From NCBI RefSeq assembly GCF_018343615.1, contig NZ_JAGYPI010000009.1:3204-40000 (forward strand): a DNA stretch of 36,797 nucleotides, in the 5' to 3' direction. Under the pieces are notes generated by a model. It searched no databases, was not told the origin of the DNA, and worked only from the letters and a program-made list of their open reading frames with translations. This document shows positions 1 to 8,290 of the stretch, one piece after another. The position numbers were made by a program, and so were the translations under genes. Source of the DNA: Bacillus sp. FJAT-49736 (GTDB lineage Bacteria > Bacillota > Bacilli > Bacillales > Bacillaceae_C). Position 1 is the first letter of the stretch, and each line of letters starts with the position of its first letter.

Positions 1-19
1 CGTTCAGCAAAAAACTGAG

Positions 20-137
<118 letters not shown>

Positions 138-161
138 CGTTTATTTTATATTTATTATCGT

Positions 162-175
162 CGCGGGGTGGAGCA
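162..175 (+). repeat. Duplicated 5' fragment of initiator tRNA-Met
   Basis: The first 14 nt of the tRNA-fMet gene (CGCGGGGTGGAGCA) occur here, about 138 bp before the intact copy at 300. The similarity extends upstream into a TTATTAT-rich stretch and CGT before both copies, so the repeat unit is roughly 24 nt. After position 175 the sequence is unrelated to a tRNA, so this is a truncated relic, probably left by unequal recombination in an rRNA/tRNA array. No function is implied. Confidence 0.8.
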
Positions 176-299
176 CGATGAGTAATCTTCGAAGCATAGC
201 ATCCAGCGTACCAATCGAGCTGCTACTTGAATAAGCTTTCTGAGATTGGGACGGCGAATACAAAAATAGTGCATAAGTAAATGAAGTTATTATTACCGT

Positions 300-373
<74 letters not shown>

Positions 374-383
374 TCAATTGTTG

Positions 384-418
384 AAAAGCGAAACTTTAGT
401 TTCGCTTTTTGTTTTTTT
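384..418 (+). terminator. Rho-independent terminator of the rRNA/tRNA operon
   Basis: A stem of AAAGCGAAA with TTTCGCTTT around a short loop is followed by a T-rich run up to position 418. It lies 11 nt after the tRNA and closes the rRNA/tRNA transcript. Confidence 0.85.
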
Positions 419-420
419 AT

Positions 421-688
421 GCTCATAAAAAGGATAATTCTAATTTGCATTATCTCTTAAAGAACCGAGTTATGAGATAAAAATAAGGGCCCCGATCCCC
501 AAAATACCTCATAGGGTCCTCTATTGGAATAGAATGAATCCAAACCCCAATTTTCAAATATCCTTCGTCGACTTTACTCATTAATTCATAATGAGGTAAA
601 CTAACATTATACATAACTCCCTTAGGATATCATCCTAAGGTTTTTTAAATCATTAATGTCAATGTGATTATCTATAGAGGAGATTAGT
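421..688 (+). other. Hairpin-rich intergenic region ahead of tsaE
   Basis: No open reading frame is convincing here. Several dyads can be read: TTATCTC/GAGATAA at 450-456/474-480, AGGGCCC/GGGTCCT at 486-492/514-520, an imperfect one at 573-600, and a terminator-like hairpin at 620-646. In B. subtilis the gene between this rrn/tRNA cluster and tsaE is, from memory, thiL; it is absent here. The region could be a structured leader or simply degraded spacer; I cannot tell which. Confidence 0.4.
620..646 (+). terminator. Terminator-like hairpin before tsaE
   Basis: A perfect 9-bp stem (CCTTAGGAT / ATCCTAAGG) with a 3-nt loop is followed by six T. It sits 43 bp upstream of the tsaE start codon. 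It could insulate tsaE from upstream transcription, or act as an attenuator if the tsaE transcript starts upstream of it. Confidence 0.75.
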
Positions 689-1144
689 ATGCACGTTTAT
701 GAATGGACTTCTAATGCACCACATGAAACTATAACATTTGCCGAAAGGCTAGCAACGTTACTTCATGAGAATGATTTAATATTGTTAGAAGGCGATTTGG
801 GAGCAGGAAAAACGACGTTTACGAAAGGAATTGCAGCAGGTCTTGGTATACGAAGAACGGTCAGCAGCCCTACTTTCACGATAATTAAAGAATACCATGG
901 AAGGCTGCCTTTGTATCATATGGATGTTTATCGGATACAAGATTCTTATGAGGATCTTGGTTTTGATGAATATTTTGAGGGCGGTGGAGTAACAATTGTG
1001 GAATGGTCAAAATTAATTCAGGAACAATTGCCACCTGAATATTTGGAAATTACCATTCGACATCAAGGAGATCAACAAAGGAAATTTGAATTCAGACCTA
1101 AAGGTTATAGATATGAATCCTTATGTAAGGAGCTATTTGAATGA
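689..1144 (+). CDS. tsaE: tRNA threonylcarbamoyladenosine biosynthesis ATPase TsaE
   Basis: TsaE is the ATPase that works with TsaB and TsaD to transfer threonylcarbamoyl to A37 of ANN-decoding tRNAs (t6A) in the cytoplasm. The 151-residue product has the family size. It carries a P-loop GDLGAGKT at residues 35-42, followed by the family segments [11 protein letters not shown] and HMDVYRI and the late VEWSK motif. AGAGGAG lies just upstream of the ATG. The stop codon overlaps the tsaB start by 4 bp (ATGA), so the two are translationally coupled. Known as ydiB in B. subtilis. Confidence 0.95.
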   Translation: MHVYEWTSNAPHETITFAERLATLLHENDLILLEGDLGAGKTTFTKGIAAGLGIRRTVSSPTFTIIKEYHGRLPLYHMDVYRIQDSYEDLGFDEYFEGGGVTIVEWSKLIQEQLPPEYLEITIRHQGDQQRKFEFRPKGYRYESLCKELFE

Positions 1145-1848
1145 AGGTATTAGCAATTGATACATCGAATGAAGTACTTGGTATTGCCCTTTTGGAAGAG
1201 GGTAAGGTTATTGGAGAATATATAACAAATTTGAAAAAAAATCATAGTATTAGAGTAATGCCAGCAATACAACAATTGTTACATGAATGTGATACTGTTC
1301 CGAGCGACCTAGGGAAAATTGTAGTGGCGAAAGGGCCAGGTTCTTACACTGGGGTAAGGATCGGTGTAACAATTGCCAAATCAATGGCTTGGAGTTTACA
1401 GATACCACTTGTTGGGGTTTCCAGTTTAGCTCTCATGGCGTTAGTCGGGCGATATTTTGATGGATACTTATCTCCATTATTTGACGCTAGACGTGGCCAG
1501 CTTTATACAGGACTATATCGCTATCAAAATGAAAAATTGGAAACGGTAAAAAATGATACCAATATTTTAGCGGTGGATTGGGCGGAGTCCTTAAAGGAAT
1601 ACAAAAAGAAAATATTGTTTATTGGAAATGATACTAGTATCCATAAAGCAACATTGCAAGAAATATTAGGAGAACAGGCAGTTTTTGCGAAAATAACAGA
1701 AAACAACCCCCGCCCTAGTGAATTAGCTCTGCTTGGAATGGATCTTCCTGGTGAAGATATTCATTCCTTCGTGCCAAATTATATTAGACTTGTGGAAGCT
1801 GAAGCAAAATGGTTAGAGGCAAGGAAAAACGATAATGTTAGGAATTGA
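1141..1848 (+). CDS. tsaB: tRNA threonylcarbamoyladenosine biosynthesis protein TsaB
   Basis: TsaB is the inactive ASKHA-fold partner that dimerises with TsaD and scaffolds the t6A transferase complex. The 235-residue protein opens with the nucleotide-binding-like strand LAIDTSNEVLGIAL and has the family signature GPGSYTGVRIGV near residues 65-76. It lacks the HxxxH metal site of TsaD, as expected. It starts inside the end of tsaE (4-bp overlap) and ends 7 bp before the rimI start chosen here. Known as ydiC in B. subtilis. Confidence 0.94.
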   Translation: MKVLAIDTSNEVLGIALLEEGKVIGEYITNLKKNHSIRVMPAIQQLLHECDTVPSDLGKIVVAKGPGSYTGVRIGVTIAKSMAWSLQIPLVGVSSLALMALVGRYFDGYLSPLFDARRGQLYTGLYRYQNEKLETVKNDTNILAVDWAESLKEYKKKILFIGNDTSIHKATLQEILGEQAVFAKITENNPRPSELALLGMDLPGEDIHSFVPNYIRLVEAEAKWLEARKNDNVRN

Positions 1849-1855
1849 GATAAAT

Positions 1856-2302
1856 ATGTCAGATATAACATTTCGCAAAGCAACCCTGGATGATTTAGAC
1901 GGTATTATAAAGGTCGAATTAGATTCCTTTACACTGCCATGGTCACGCGAAGCCTTTTATAATGAGTTTGTAAATAATCAATTTGCTCATTATTTTGTTT
2001 TAGAACATAATGAAAGTATTATTGGATATTGTGGCGTTTGGATAGTAATAGATGAAGCGCATATCACGAATATTGCTATTTCACCGAAATATCGCGGTTT
2101 AAAGTTAGGAACAACTTTAATGAAAAAGATCATGGAGTTTGCAAGGCTGCATCGTGCTCATTCCATGACTTTAGAGGTTCGTGTAAGCAATTATGTAGCA
2201 CAATCCTTATACAGAAAGCTCGGCTTCCAAAATGGAGGAATTCGGAAGGGATACTATACGGATAATTATGAAGATGCGTTAGTAATGTGGGTGAAATTAT
2301 AA
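1856..2302 (+). CDS. rimI: Ribosomal protein S18-alanine N-acetyltransferase RimI (GNAT)
   Basis: This 148-residue GNAT-fold protein matches RimI, which acetylates the N-terminal alanine of ribosomal protein S18. Visible are strand beta4 ([15 protein letters not shown]), the acetyl-CoA loop [10 protein letters not shown], and the C-terminal [15 protein letters not shown] typical of RimI. An ATG 21 bp upstream is in frame but has no ribosome binding site and lies inside tsaB. The ATG at 1856 follows an AGGAATTGAG sequence, so it is preferred. The stop shares one base with the tsaD start (TAATG). Substrate specificity is inferred from the context. Confidence 0.9.
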   Translation: MSDITFRKATLDDLDGIIKVELDSFTLPWSREAFYNEFVNNQFAHYFVLEHNESIIGYCGVWIVIDEAHITNIAISPKYRGLKLGTTLMKKIMEFARLHRAHSMTLEVRVSNYVAQSLYRKLGFQNGGIRKGYYTDNYEDALVMWVKL

Positions 2303-3321
2303 TGGAAAAAGATTTGATTGTACTTGGAATAGAAACAAGCTGTGATGAAACAGCTGCAGCGGTTATTAAAAATGGCACTAGTATTTTATCAAATGTAGTG
2401 GCTTCACAAATAGAGAGTCATAAGCGCTTTGGCGGTGTTGTGCCGGAACTGGCATCAAGGCATCATGTCGAGCAAATTACCATTGTAATCGAAGAGGCAT
2501 TAAAGCAAGCGGAGGTTACCCTACAAGACTTAGATGCAATTGCAGTAACAGAAGGACCTGGTTTGGTTGGGGCATTATTAGTAGGAGTAAATGCGGCAAA
2601 AGCAATTGCTTTCGCAAATAATATTCCATTAGTGAATGTTCACCATATTTCTGGACATATATATGCCAATAGACTTATGAAAGAAATGTCCTTTCCGCTA
2701 TTATCATTAGTAGTTTCTGGAGGGCATACAGAATTAGTGTATATGAAGGAGCATGGGGACTTTAAAGTAATTGGCGAAACTAGAGATGATGCAGCAGGTG
2801 AAGCATATGACAAAGTGGCAAGAACACTGAATTTACCTTATCCTGGTGGTCCTCATATTGATCGTCTTGCCCATGAGGGAAATCCGTCTATTGATTTGCC
2901 GCGCGCATGGTTAGAAGAGGACTCCTATGATTTTAGTTTCAGCGGATTAAAGTCTGCAGTTATTAACACTCTTCATAACGCTGACCAAAAAGGCATGACG
3001 ATAGATCCTAAAGATTTAGCAGCAAGTTTTCAGGAAAGTGTAATTGATGTCCTTGTTACGAAAACAATTCGAGCTGCAAAGGAGTATAAAGTAAAACAAG
3101 TACTATTATCGGGTGGAGTTGCAGCAAATAGAGGACTGCGAAAAGCACTAGAAGATGCTTTTGAACATTTGCCATCTGTTGAGCTTGTCATTCCTCCACT
3201 AAACTTATGTACAGATAATGCTGCTATGATTGCTGCTGCAGGCAGTGTGTTGTTTGAAAAGGGAAAAAGAAGCAGCTTAGCTCTAAATGCAAATCCTGGT
3301 TTAGATATTGAAAACTTCTAA
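2302..3321 (+). CDS. tsaD: tRNA N6-adenosine threonylcarbamoyltransferase TsaD
   Basis: TsaD (formerly Gcp/YdiE) is the catalytic subunit that transfers threonylcarbamoyl from TC-AMP to tRNA A37. The 339-residue product starts [17 protein letters not shown], the family N-terminus. It has the metal-binding HxxxH at H115-ISG-H119, the loop SGGHTELV, and the late ASKHA motif [12 protein letters not shown]. An in-frame ATG 15 bp upstream gives five extra residues that family members lack. The ATG at 2302 overlaps the rimI stop and suits coupled translation. A terminator follows directly. Confidence 0.96.
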   Translation: MEKDLIVLGIETSCDETAAAVIKNGTSILSNVVASQIESHKRFGGVVPELASRHHVEQITIVIEEALKQAEVTLQDLDAIAVTEGPGLVGALLVGVNAAKAIAFANNIPLVNVHHISGHIYANRLMKEMSFPLLSLVVSGGHTELVYMKEHGDFKVIGETRDDAAGEAYDKVARTLNLPYPGGPHIDRLAHEGNPSIDLPRAWLEEDSYDFSFSGLKSAVINTLHNADQKGMTIDPKDLAASFQESVIDVLVTKTIRAAKEYKVKQVLLSGGVAANRGLRKALEDAFEHLPSVELVIPPLNLCTDNAAMIAAAGSVLFEKGKRSSLALNANPGLDIENF

Positions 3322-3326
3322 TATGG

Positions 3327-3360
3327 AAGCATTCGGTGTATAATGACCGAATGCTTTTTT
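3327..3360 (+). terminator. Terminator of the tsaE-tsaB-rimI-tsaD operon
   Basis: An 11-bp perfect stem (AAGCATTCGGT / ACCGAATGCTT) with an 8-nt loop runs into a run of T, 5 bp after the tsaD stop codon. Confidence 0.92.
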
Positions 3361-3364
3361 CATC

Positions 3365-3611
3365 TGTGGATAACTGTTTTACTTAAAAAAATAGTCCACA
3401 TATATTCTGAAAGAGAATAAATTAGGAAATCGAACAAATGTTGTTGTGCACATAATGTGGATAAAATGTTGATAACTTTAATAAAATGTGAATAAATACG
3501 TGTGATACACATTGAAATTCTGTGGATGAAGTGGATAACTTTGTTGATAATTGTGTATAATGTGGAAAACTGAAAAGGAGCTCAAAATAAAAGCAATCTA
3601 ATTGTTGATAA
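3365..3611 (+). promoter_or_regulatory. DnaA-box cluster between tsaD and ydiF
   Basis: The 9-mer TGTGGATAA, the complement of the DnaA box TTATCCACA, occurs perfectly at 3365-3373 and 3456-3464. One-mismatch copies lie at 3467-3475, 3487-3495, 3521-3529, 3530-3538, 3542-3550, 3552-3560, 3561-3569 and 3603-3611. All are in the same orientation. There is no gene here. From memory, DnaA binds the gcp (tsaD)-ydiF intergenic region in B. subtilis, one of a few chromosomal DnaA-box clusters outside oriC. This looks like the same element, acting as a DnaA titration or recruitment site. Confidence 0.85.
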
Positions 3612-3631
3612 GTTTGTGGGAAAATAAGTTG

Positions 3632-3660
3632 TAAAAAAGTCAGGGAATTCATCCCTGACT
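3632..3660 (-). terminator. Terminator of ydiF
   Basis: Read on the minus strand, AGTCAGGGA pairs with TCCCTGACT around a short loop, followed by a T run. The stem begins within the ydiF stop codon. Confidence 0.9.
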
Positions 3661-5590
3661 ATGATAGCTGTTCTGCAATTTCTGCCCATTCTTCCATTAA
3701 TTCATCTATTAAAGCCTTTTTCTCCTCAATCTCTTCGTGTAACTGAGTCAATCGTACATGATCCTGGAAAATTTCAGGGTTACTTAATAATGATTCTCTC
3801 TCTTGGACCTCTTTTTCGAGCGTTTCTACTGTTTCTTCAATTTCTTGAATGCGCCTTTTTCGTTGGCGCTCTAGCTTCTTAGCTTCTTTATCTATTTGAT
3901 ATGATTGTTTTGAATTTGCATCAGGAATAGGGTTAGTGGTATTTTTTTGTTCCTCTAATTTTTGCAATTCTATTAGCTCCTGCTGCTTATCCACATAGTA
4001 GTCATAATCACCAAGGAACTCCTTTGTCCCCCGTTCTGAAAGCTCCACGACCTTCGTTGCAATTCTGTTGATAAAATAGCGGTCATGGGAAACAAATAAT
4101 ATAGTGCCAGGATAATCAATTAAAGCATTTTCGAGTACTTCCTTACTATCAATATCTAAGTGATTGGTAGGTTCGTCGAGAATTAGGAAATTTGCTTTTT
4201 GTAGCATGAGCTTTGAAAGGGCGAGTCTGGCTTTTTCGCCGCCGCTTAGCGTTGATACAATTTTCAACACATCATCACCGGAAAATAGAAAATTACCGAG
4301 AACTGTACGAATCTCCTTTTCACTTTTTAAAGGATAGTCATCCCATAATTCTTGTAATACTGTTTTATTAGAAGATAGTTCTGCCTGTTCTTGGTCGTAG
4401 TATCCGATTGTTACATTGGAACCATATTCAATCGTTCCATTATATAATGGAAGATTTTTTATAATTGTTTTTAACAAAGTAGATTTTCCTATTCCGTTAG
4501 GACCGACAAGTGCAATACTTTCTCCCTTTTTGATAGATATATCAATGGAATTGGATATTATTTCCTCACCATAACCAATAGCGGCATCTCTTATATTCAT
4601 CACATCATTGCCGCTTTGCCGCTCGATTTCAAAGGAAAAGTTAGCCGATTTTTCATCCCCATTTGGCCTATCCATTAAGGTCATTTTCTCAAGCTTCTTT
4701 CTACGGCTTTGTGCTCTTTTTGTAGTGGATGCCCTAGCCAAATTGCGCTGTATAAAATCCTGGAGCTTCGCCACTTCCTCTTGCTGCTTTTCATATTGTT
4801 TCATATCAAGCTCATATTGCTCGGCTTTTTTGTCTAAATAGGAGCTATAGTTTCCGACATATCTTTGGATTTTGTTCCGCGAAATTTCATAGACCTGATT
4901 AACCACCTTATCTAGAAAATATCGATCATGGGAAACAATCAGAATAGCGCCCTCATAGCCTTGTAAATATTGTTCGAGCCAAGATAAAGTCTCAATATCT
5001 AAATGGTTGGTAGGCTCGTCTAAAATTAAAATATCAGGGCGGGTGAGTAAGAGCTTTGCAAGTGCAAGTCTTGTTTTTTGACCGCCGCTTAATGTTTTGA
5101 TAAGGGTGCTGTAATCAAAATCACTAAATCGCAGTCCATGAAGGACGGAACGAATATCGGCTTCATACTGATAGCCCCCAGAATCTTTAAACCGTATCTG
5201 TAGTACATCGTATTCTTTTAGAAGTTTCTCATAATGACTGGCCTGTTCATATATTACTGGATCAGACATTTGCTGCTCCAGTACCCGCAGTCTTTTTTCC
5301 ATTTCCTTTAAATGCTGAAATACAGTCAACATTTCATCCCAGATGGATAGCTCAGATTCCAGTCCAGTATTTTGAGCCAAATAACCAATAGTAACATCCT
5401 TTGGTTTGAAAATTTCTCCCGAATCATGGGACATTTGACCAGATATAATTTTTAATAAAGTAGATTTTCCAGCTCCGTTGCGACCAACAAGGGCAATTCT
5501 GTTTCTAGTTTGAATTTCTAATTTTATATTCGATAAAATAAGTTCAGCACCAAAATATTTCGATAATTGTTGAACTTGCAATAATATCAT
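3659..5590 (-). CDS. ydiF: ABC-F family ATPase YdiF
   Basis: This is a 643-residue soluble protein with two fused ABC ATPase domains and no membrane segments, the layout of ABC-F proteins that act on the ribosome. Domain 1 has Walker A GRNGAGKST (about 36-44), signature LSGGQKTRLALAK and Walker B LILDEPTNHLD. Domain 2 has GPNGIGKST, LSGGEKARLALSK and a second LILDEPTNHLD. A charged interdomain linker and a long C-terminal coiled coil rich in E, K and L follow the YdiF pattern. The ATG at 5590 lies 6 nt after TGAGGTG; a GTG 9 bp upstream falls within that binding site and is rejected. The gene is convergent with tsaD and divergent from moaC. The translational role is inferred from the family. 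Confidence 0.92.
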   Translation of the reverse strand: MILLQVQQLSKYFGAELILSNIKLEIQTRNRIALVGRNGAGKSTLLKIISGQMSHDSGEIFKPKDVTIGYLAQNTGLESELSIWDEMLTVFQHLKEMEKRLRVLEQQMSDPVIYEQASHYEKLLKEYDVLQIRFKDSGGYQYEADIRSVLHGLRFSDFDYSTLIKTLSGGQKTRLALAKLLLTRPDILILDEPTNHLDIETLSWLEQYLQGYEGAILIVSHDRYFLDKVVNQVYEISRNKIQRYVGNYSSYLDKKAEQYELDMKQYEKQQEEVAKLQDFIQRNLARASTTKRAQSRRKKLEKMTLMDRPNGDEKSANFSFEIERQSGNDVMNIRDAAIGYGEEIISNSIDISIKKGESIALVGPNGIGKSTLLKTIIKNLPLYNGTIEYGSNVTIGYYDQEQAELSSNKTVLQELWDDYPLKSEKEIRTVLGNFLFSGDDVLKIVSTLSGGEKARLALSKLMLQKANFLILDEPTNHLDIDSKEVLENALIDYPGTILFVSHDRYFINRIATKVVELSERGTKEFLGDYDYYVDKQQELIELQKLEEQKNTTNPIPDANSKQSYQIDKEAKKLERQRKRRIQEIEETVETLEKEVQERESLLSNPEIFQDHVRLTQLHEEIEEKKALIDELMEEWAEIAEQLS

Positions 5591-5700
5591 TTCTATCACC
5601 TCAGGTTATTACTGTTAGTGTAACGTAAAGATGCATATTTCGGCAATATTCGTGAGGTTGTCATACCATTTACCAAATTATTTCTTTCTATTCGAAGTCG

Positions 5701-5729
5701 ATGACATGAACAATAAAAAAGTGTATGAT
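5701..5729 (+). promoter_or_regulatory. Candidate sigma-A promoter of moaC
   Basis: ATGACA (5701-5706) and TATGAT (5724-5729) are separated by 17 bp and sit just upstream of moaC. Confidence 0.55.
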
Positions 5730-5749
5730 GGAAAAAAGAGGTGGATACA

Positions 5750-6241
5750 TTGTCAGGTTTCACTCATTTTAATGAACAAGGAAGAGCAAGGATGGTAGAT
5801 GTAAGTGCTAAACCAGACACTATTCGTATGGCCATTGCTGAATCTAGTATTAAATTAAATGCACTGGTGTATGAATATATCAGTGAGCATAAAATAAAAA
5901 AAGGTGATGTCCTTGCAGTTGCGCAGGTCGCAGGGATTATGGCCGCGAAAAAAACATGGGATATTATTCCTATGTGCCATCCAATTCCTTTAAATGGAAT
6001 TAACATTGAATTTGATTGGAAAAAGAATGACGATGACTTTATCTTACGTATTCGAACTACGGTAAAAACAAAAGGAAATACCGGAGTTGAAATGGAAGCG
6101 TTGACGGCAGCTTCTGTAACAGCATTGACGGTGTACGATATGTGTAAAGCTGTTGATAAAGGAATGGTTATTGGCCCAACGTATTTGGTAGAAAAGATAG
6201 GCGGCGTTTCGAGCAAGGATTATAAAAGAAATGGGCAGTAA
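5750..6241 (+). CDS. moaC: Cyclic pyranopterin monophosphate synthase MoaC
   Basis: MoaC converts the cyclic dihydro-GTP intermediate made by MoaA into cyclic pyranopterin monophosphate, an early step of molybdenum cofactor synthesis. The 163-residue product has [10 protein letters not shown], the MCHPIPLNG active-site segment, the [14 protein letters not shown] loop and the C-terminal [10 protein letters not shown], where the catalytic lysine and aspartate of the family lie. Translation most likely starts at the TTG at 5750, giving [11 protein letters not shown], because AGAGGTGG lies 6 nt upstream. A GTG 9 bp earlier falls within that binding site. No other cofactor gene is nearby, as in B. 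subtilis. Confidence 0.94.
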   Translation: MSGFTHFNEQGRARMVDVSAKPDTIRMAIAESSIKLNALVYEYISEHKIKKGDVLAVAQVAGIMAAKKTWDIIPMCHPIPLNGINIEFDWKKNDDDFILRIRTTVKTKGNTGVEMEALTAASVTALTVYDMCKAVDKGMVIGPTYLVEKIGGVSSKDYKRNGQ

Positions 6242-6272
6242 ATATGTGCGCAAGAAATTTGGGGGATAGCCT

Positions 6273-6944
6273 ATGAATGAAGAGACACTAAAAATACCTC
6301 AGGCAACGGCAAAAAGATTACCACTTTACTATCGTTTTTTAAAAAACCTATATAATTCTGGCAAGCAGAGAGTTTCATCTGCAGAACTTAGCGAAGCGGT
6401 AAAGGTAGACTCTGCAACTATTCGAAGAGATTTTTCTTATTTTGGTGCTCTAGGAAAAAAAGGATACGGCTACAATGTTAACTATCTTTTGAGCTTTTTC
6501 CGGAAAACACTGGATCAGGACGAATTAACGAAGGTTGCTTTAATTGGTGTTGGAAATTTAGGTACTGCTTTTCTAAATTATAATTTTTTGAAAAATAATA
6601 ACACAAAGATTGAAATAGCTTTTGATATTGATAAAAATAAGATAGGTAAGAAAATTGGACAAGTACGTGTATTTGATTTAAAAGAATTGCAGGAGCGATT
6701 AATGGAGGAGGATATTTCCATTGCTATTTTAACGGTTCCTGCAGAAGCGGCTCAATCTATTACAGACAGTATCGTAGAGACAAATGTAAAGGGTATATTA
6801 AATTTTACTCCGGCTAGACTAAATGTACCGGCTTCTATAAGGGTGCATCATATAGATTTAGCTGTCGAGCTGCAATCACTTGTATATTTTTTAAAACATT
6901 ATCCAAATGACACGGAAAATTCACAGGCAGAAACAAATTCATAA
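6273..6944 (+). CDS. rex: Redox-sensing transcriptional repressor Rex
   Basis: Rex senses the NADH/NAD+ ratio and represses fermentation and respiration genes under oxidised conditions. The 223-residue protein has an N-terminal winged helix ([21 protein letters not shown] is the DNA-recognition region) followed by [15 protein letters not shown]. It then has a Rossmann domain with [12 protein letters not shown] (about 91-102) and the family segment [18 protein letters not shown] ribosome binding site precedes the ATG. It follows moaC by 31 bp, and its best-known neighbours in Bacillus, moaC and tatA, flank it here too. I see no convincing Rex operator (TTGTGAA-N-TTCACAA) nearby. Confidence 0.95.
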   Translation: MNEETLKIPQATAKRLPLYYRFLKNLYNSGKQRVSSAELSEAVKVDSATIRRDFSYFGALGKKGYGYNVNYLLSFFRKTLDQDELTKVALIGVGNLGTAFLNYNFLKNNNTKIEIAFDIDKNKIGKKIGQVRVFDLKELQERLMEEDISIAILTVPAEAAQSITDSIVETNVKGILNFTPARLNVPASIRVHHIDLAVELQSLVYFLKHYPNDTENSQAETNS

Positions 6945-6996
6945 TTAAAGAATAGGTGTTTTCTGCTATGATATCATTATAAGGAGGTGGGCACTG

Positions 6997-7215
6997 ATGA
7001 GACCAGGTATTGGTAGCCTTATCATTATTGTCATCGTTGCTTTATTAGTTTTTGGTCCGAAAAAGTTGCCTCAATTAGGAAAAGCCGCTGGCAGTACTTT
7101 ACGAGAATTTAAGAATGCCACAAAAGGATTGGCTGATGACGAGGAAGATGAAACTGCAAAGGATACAAAAGTTGATATAAAAAAAGAAGAGGTTAAAAAA
7201 GAGGATTTACAATAG
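6997..7215 (+). CDS. tatA: Twin-arginine translocase subunit TatA
   Basis: TatA forms the variable-size passage of the Tat system, which exports folded proteins. The 72-residue product has the family layout. A short N-terminal membrane helix (residues 5-20, IGSLIIIVIVALLVFG) leads to the hinge FGPKKLPQLG, an amphipathic helix (GKAAGSTLREFKNATKGL) and an acidic/lysine-rich tail. A strong AAGGAGGTGG site lies 6 nt upstream of the ATG. It pairs with tatC, 95 bp downstream, as a minimal TatA-TatC system like TatAy-TatCy of B. subtilis. No TatB is present, which is normal for Bacillus. Confidence 0.94.
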   Translation: MRPGIGSLIIIVIVALLVFGPKKLPQLGKAAGSTLREFKNATKGLADDEEDETAKDTKVDIKKEEVKKEDLQ

Positions 7216-7310
7216 GATTTTTTCTTAATATTTGTGAATCCATGATTTCTTAAGAAATAATTCTACATGCCTTATAAGTTTTATATATGCAGATGTTAGG
7301 ATGAAATTAA

Positions 7311-8072
7311 ATGAGTCAAAAAGATATGACGATAGTGGAACATATATCCGAGCTCAGAAAACGGCTGTTTGTGATAGTCGTTTTCTTTATCCTGGCTTGT
7401 ATTGTGAGTATGTTTATTTCGCAGCCGATTATTAGGTATTTGCAAAATGCAGAAATAGCAAAGGATTTAACGATGAATGCTTTTCGTCTGACGGATCCTT
7501 TTAAGGTATATTGGGAGGTTACTGTTTACTTAGCCTTAATTATGATTCTCCCCGTTATTTTATACCAGCTATGGGCATTTGTTAGTCCAGGGTTATATGA
7601 AAAAGAGCGCAAAGTTACTTTAAGCTATATACCCATTACACTATTATTGTTTATTGGTGGATTAGCATTTTCTTATTTCGTCCTGTTCCCACTTATCATC
7701 AATTTTATGCTGAAGTTATCAAACCAAATGGATATCCATGCGGTAATTGGTATTAATGAATATTTTCAGTTTCTATTTCAGATCACGCTTCCTTTTGGTT
7801 TTCTATTTGAATTGCCGGTAGTCGTACTCTTCCTAACGAGATTAGGCATTATTACTCCAATGTTCTTAGGGAAGATACGAAAATATGCTTATTTCGTGAT
7901 TACGATTGTTTCGGCATTTATCACTCCGCCGGATGTCATGTCTCAAATTGCAGTAGGAATTCCTCTTATTATCTTATATGAGATTAGCATTTGGATAGCA
8001 AAAATAGGATATCGAAAAGTACAAGCTGCTGAGGCGTTGCTTGAAATCGAAAATCAAAACCGAATAGAATAA
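7311..8072 (+). CDS. tatC: Twin-arginine translocase subunit TatC
   Basis: TatC is the polytopic receptor for twin-arginine signal peptides. The 253-residue protein has six predicted membrane helices. The conserved N-terminal MTIVEHISELRKRL contains the glutamate and arginine of the signal-peptide site. The first periplasmic-type loop carries DPFKVYWEV, followed by YQLWAFVSPGLYEKERK; the C-terminal half has FGFLFELPVVV and the late SAFITPPDVMSQ segment. TAGGATG lies before the ATG. The gene is preceded by tatA and followed by a bidirectional terminator shared with ydiK. Confidence 0.95.
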   Translation: MSQKDMTIVEHISELRKRLFVIVVFFILACIVSMFISQPIIRYLQNAEIAKDLTMNAFRLTDPFKVYWEVTVYLALIMILPVILYQLWAFVSPGLYEKERKVTLSYIPITLLLFIGGLAFSYFVLFPLIINFMLKLSNQMDIHAVIGINEYFQFLFQITLPFGFLFELPVVVLFLTRLGIITPMFLGKIRKYAYFVITIVSAFITPPDVMSQIAVGIPLIILYEISIWIAKIGYRKVQAAEALLEIENQNRIE

Positions 8073-8074
8073 AA

Positions 8075-8100
8075 AAACCTTCCCAAGTGGAAGGTTTACT
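8075..8100. terminator. Bidirectional terminator between tatC and ydiK
   Basis: A perfect 9-bp stem (AAACCTTCC / GGAAGGTTT, 8075-8083 and 8089-8097) with a 5-nt loop is flanked by an A run on the left, which gives T7 on the minus strand, and a weaker T stretch on the right. The ydiK stop codon lies at its edge. It best serves the minus-strand ydiL-ydiK transcript and probably also tatC. Confidence 0.85.
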
Positions 8101-8290
8101 TATTTTTACCATTATTAATTTTAAAATAAAGCAGGATTAAACGAATGCCGGCCCCAAAATCCAAGGTAGCTAAAAGGATGAGAATATAAGTAAAGGGTCC
8201 CCAACCGTTAGTTGCTACTCTTTGTGTTGCCATGTATGTAAATATTACTCCTAATAGGCAATAAATAATGCCGGAAAAAAAAGCTCTCAT
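8096..8290 (-). CDS. ydiK: Small membrane protein YdiK (DUF4305-like)
   Basis: This 64-residue protein consists of two membrane helices (about 5-20 and 32-52) joined by a short loop containing NGWGPFTY, ending in a lysine/asparagine-rich tail. Size, position and topology match B. subtilis YdiK, a member of the DUF4305 family of unknown function. Its start overlaps the end of ydiL by 4 bp, so the two are translationally coupled. A functional link with the ydiL protease is inferred only from that coupling. Confidence 0.85.
   Translation of the reverse strand: MRAFFSGIIYCLLGVIFTYMATQRVATNGWGPFTYILILLATLDFGAGIRLILLYFKINNGKNK

Noticed and set aside
5764-6216. 150-codon frame antisense to moaC
   Set aside because: It is entirely opposite a clear, conserved gene and has no signals of its own.
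6945-7310. Rex operator near rex or tatA-tatC
   Set aside because: Only a TTGTGAA half-site near 7231 and an unrelated palindrome (ATTTCTTAAGAAAT at 7245-7258) are present; no full Rex site is visible.
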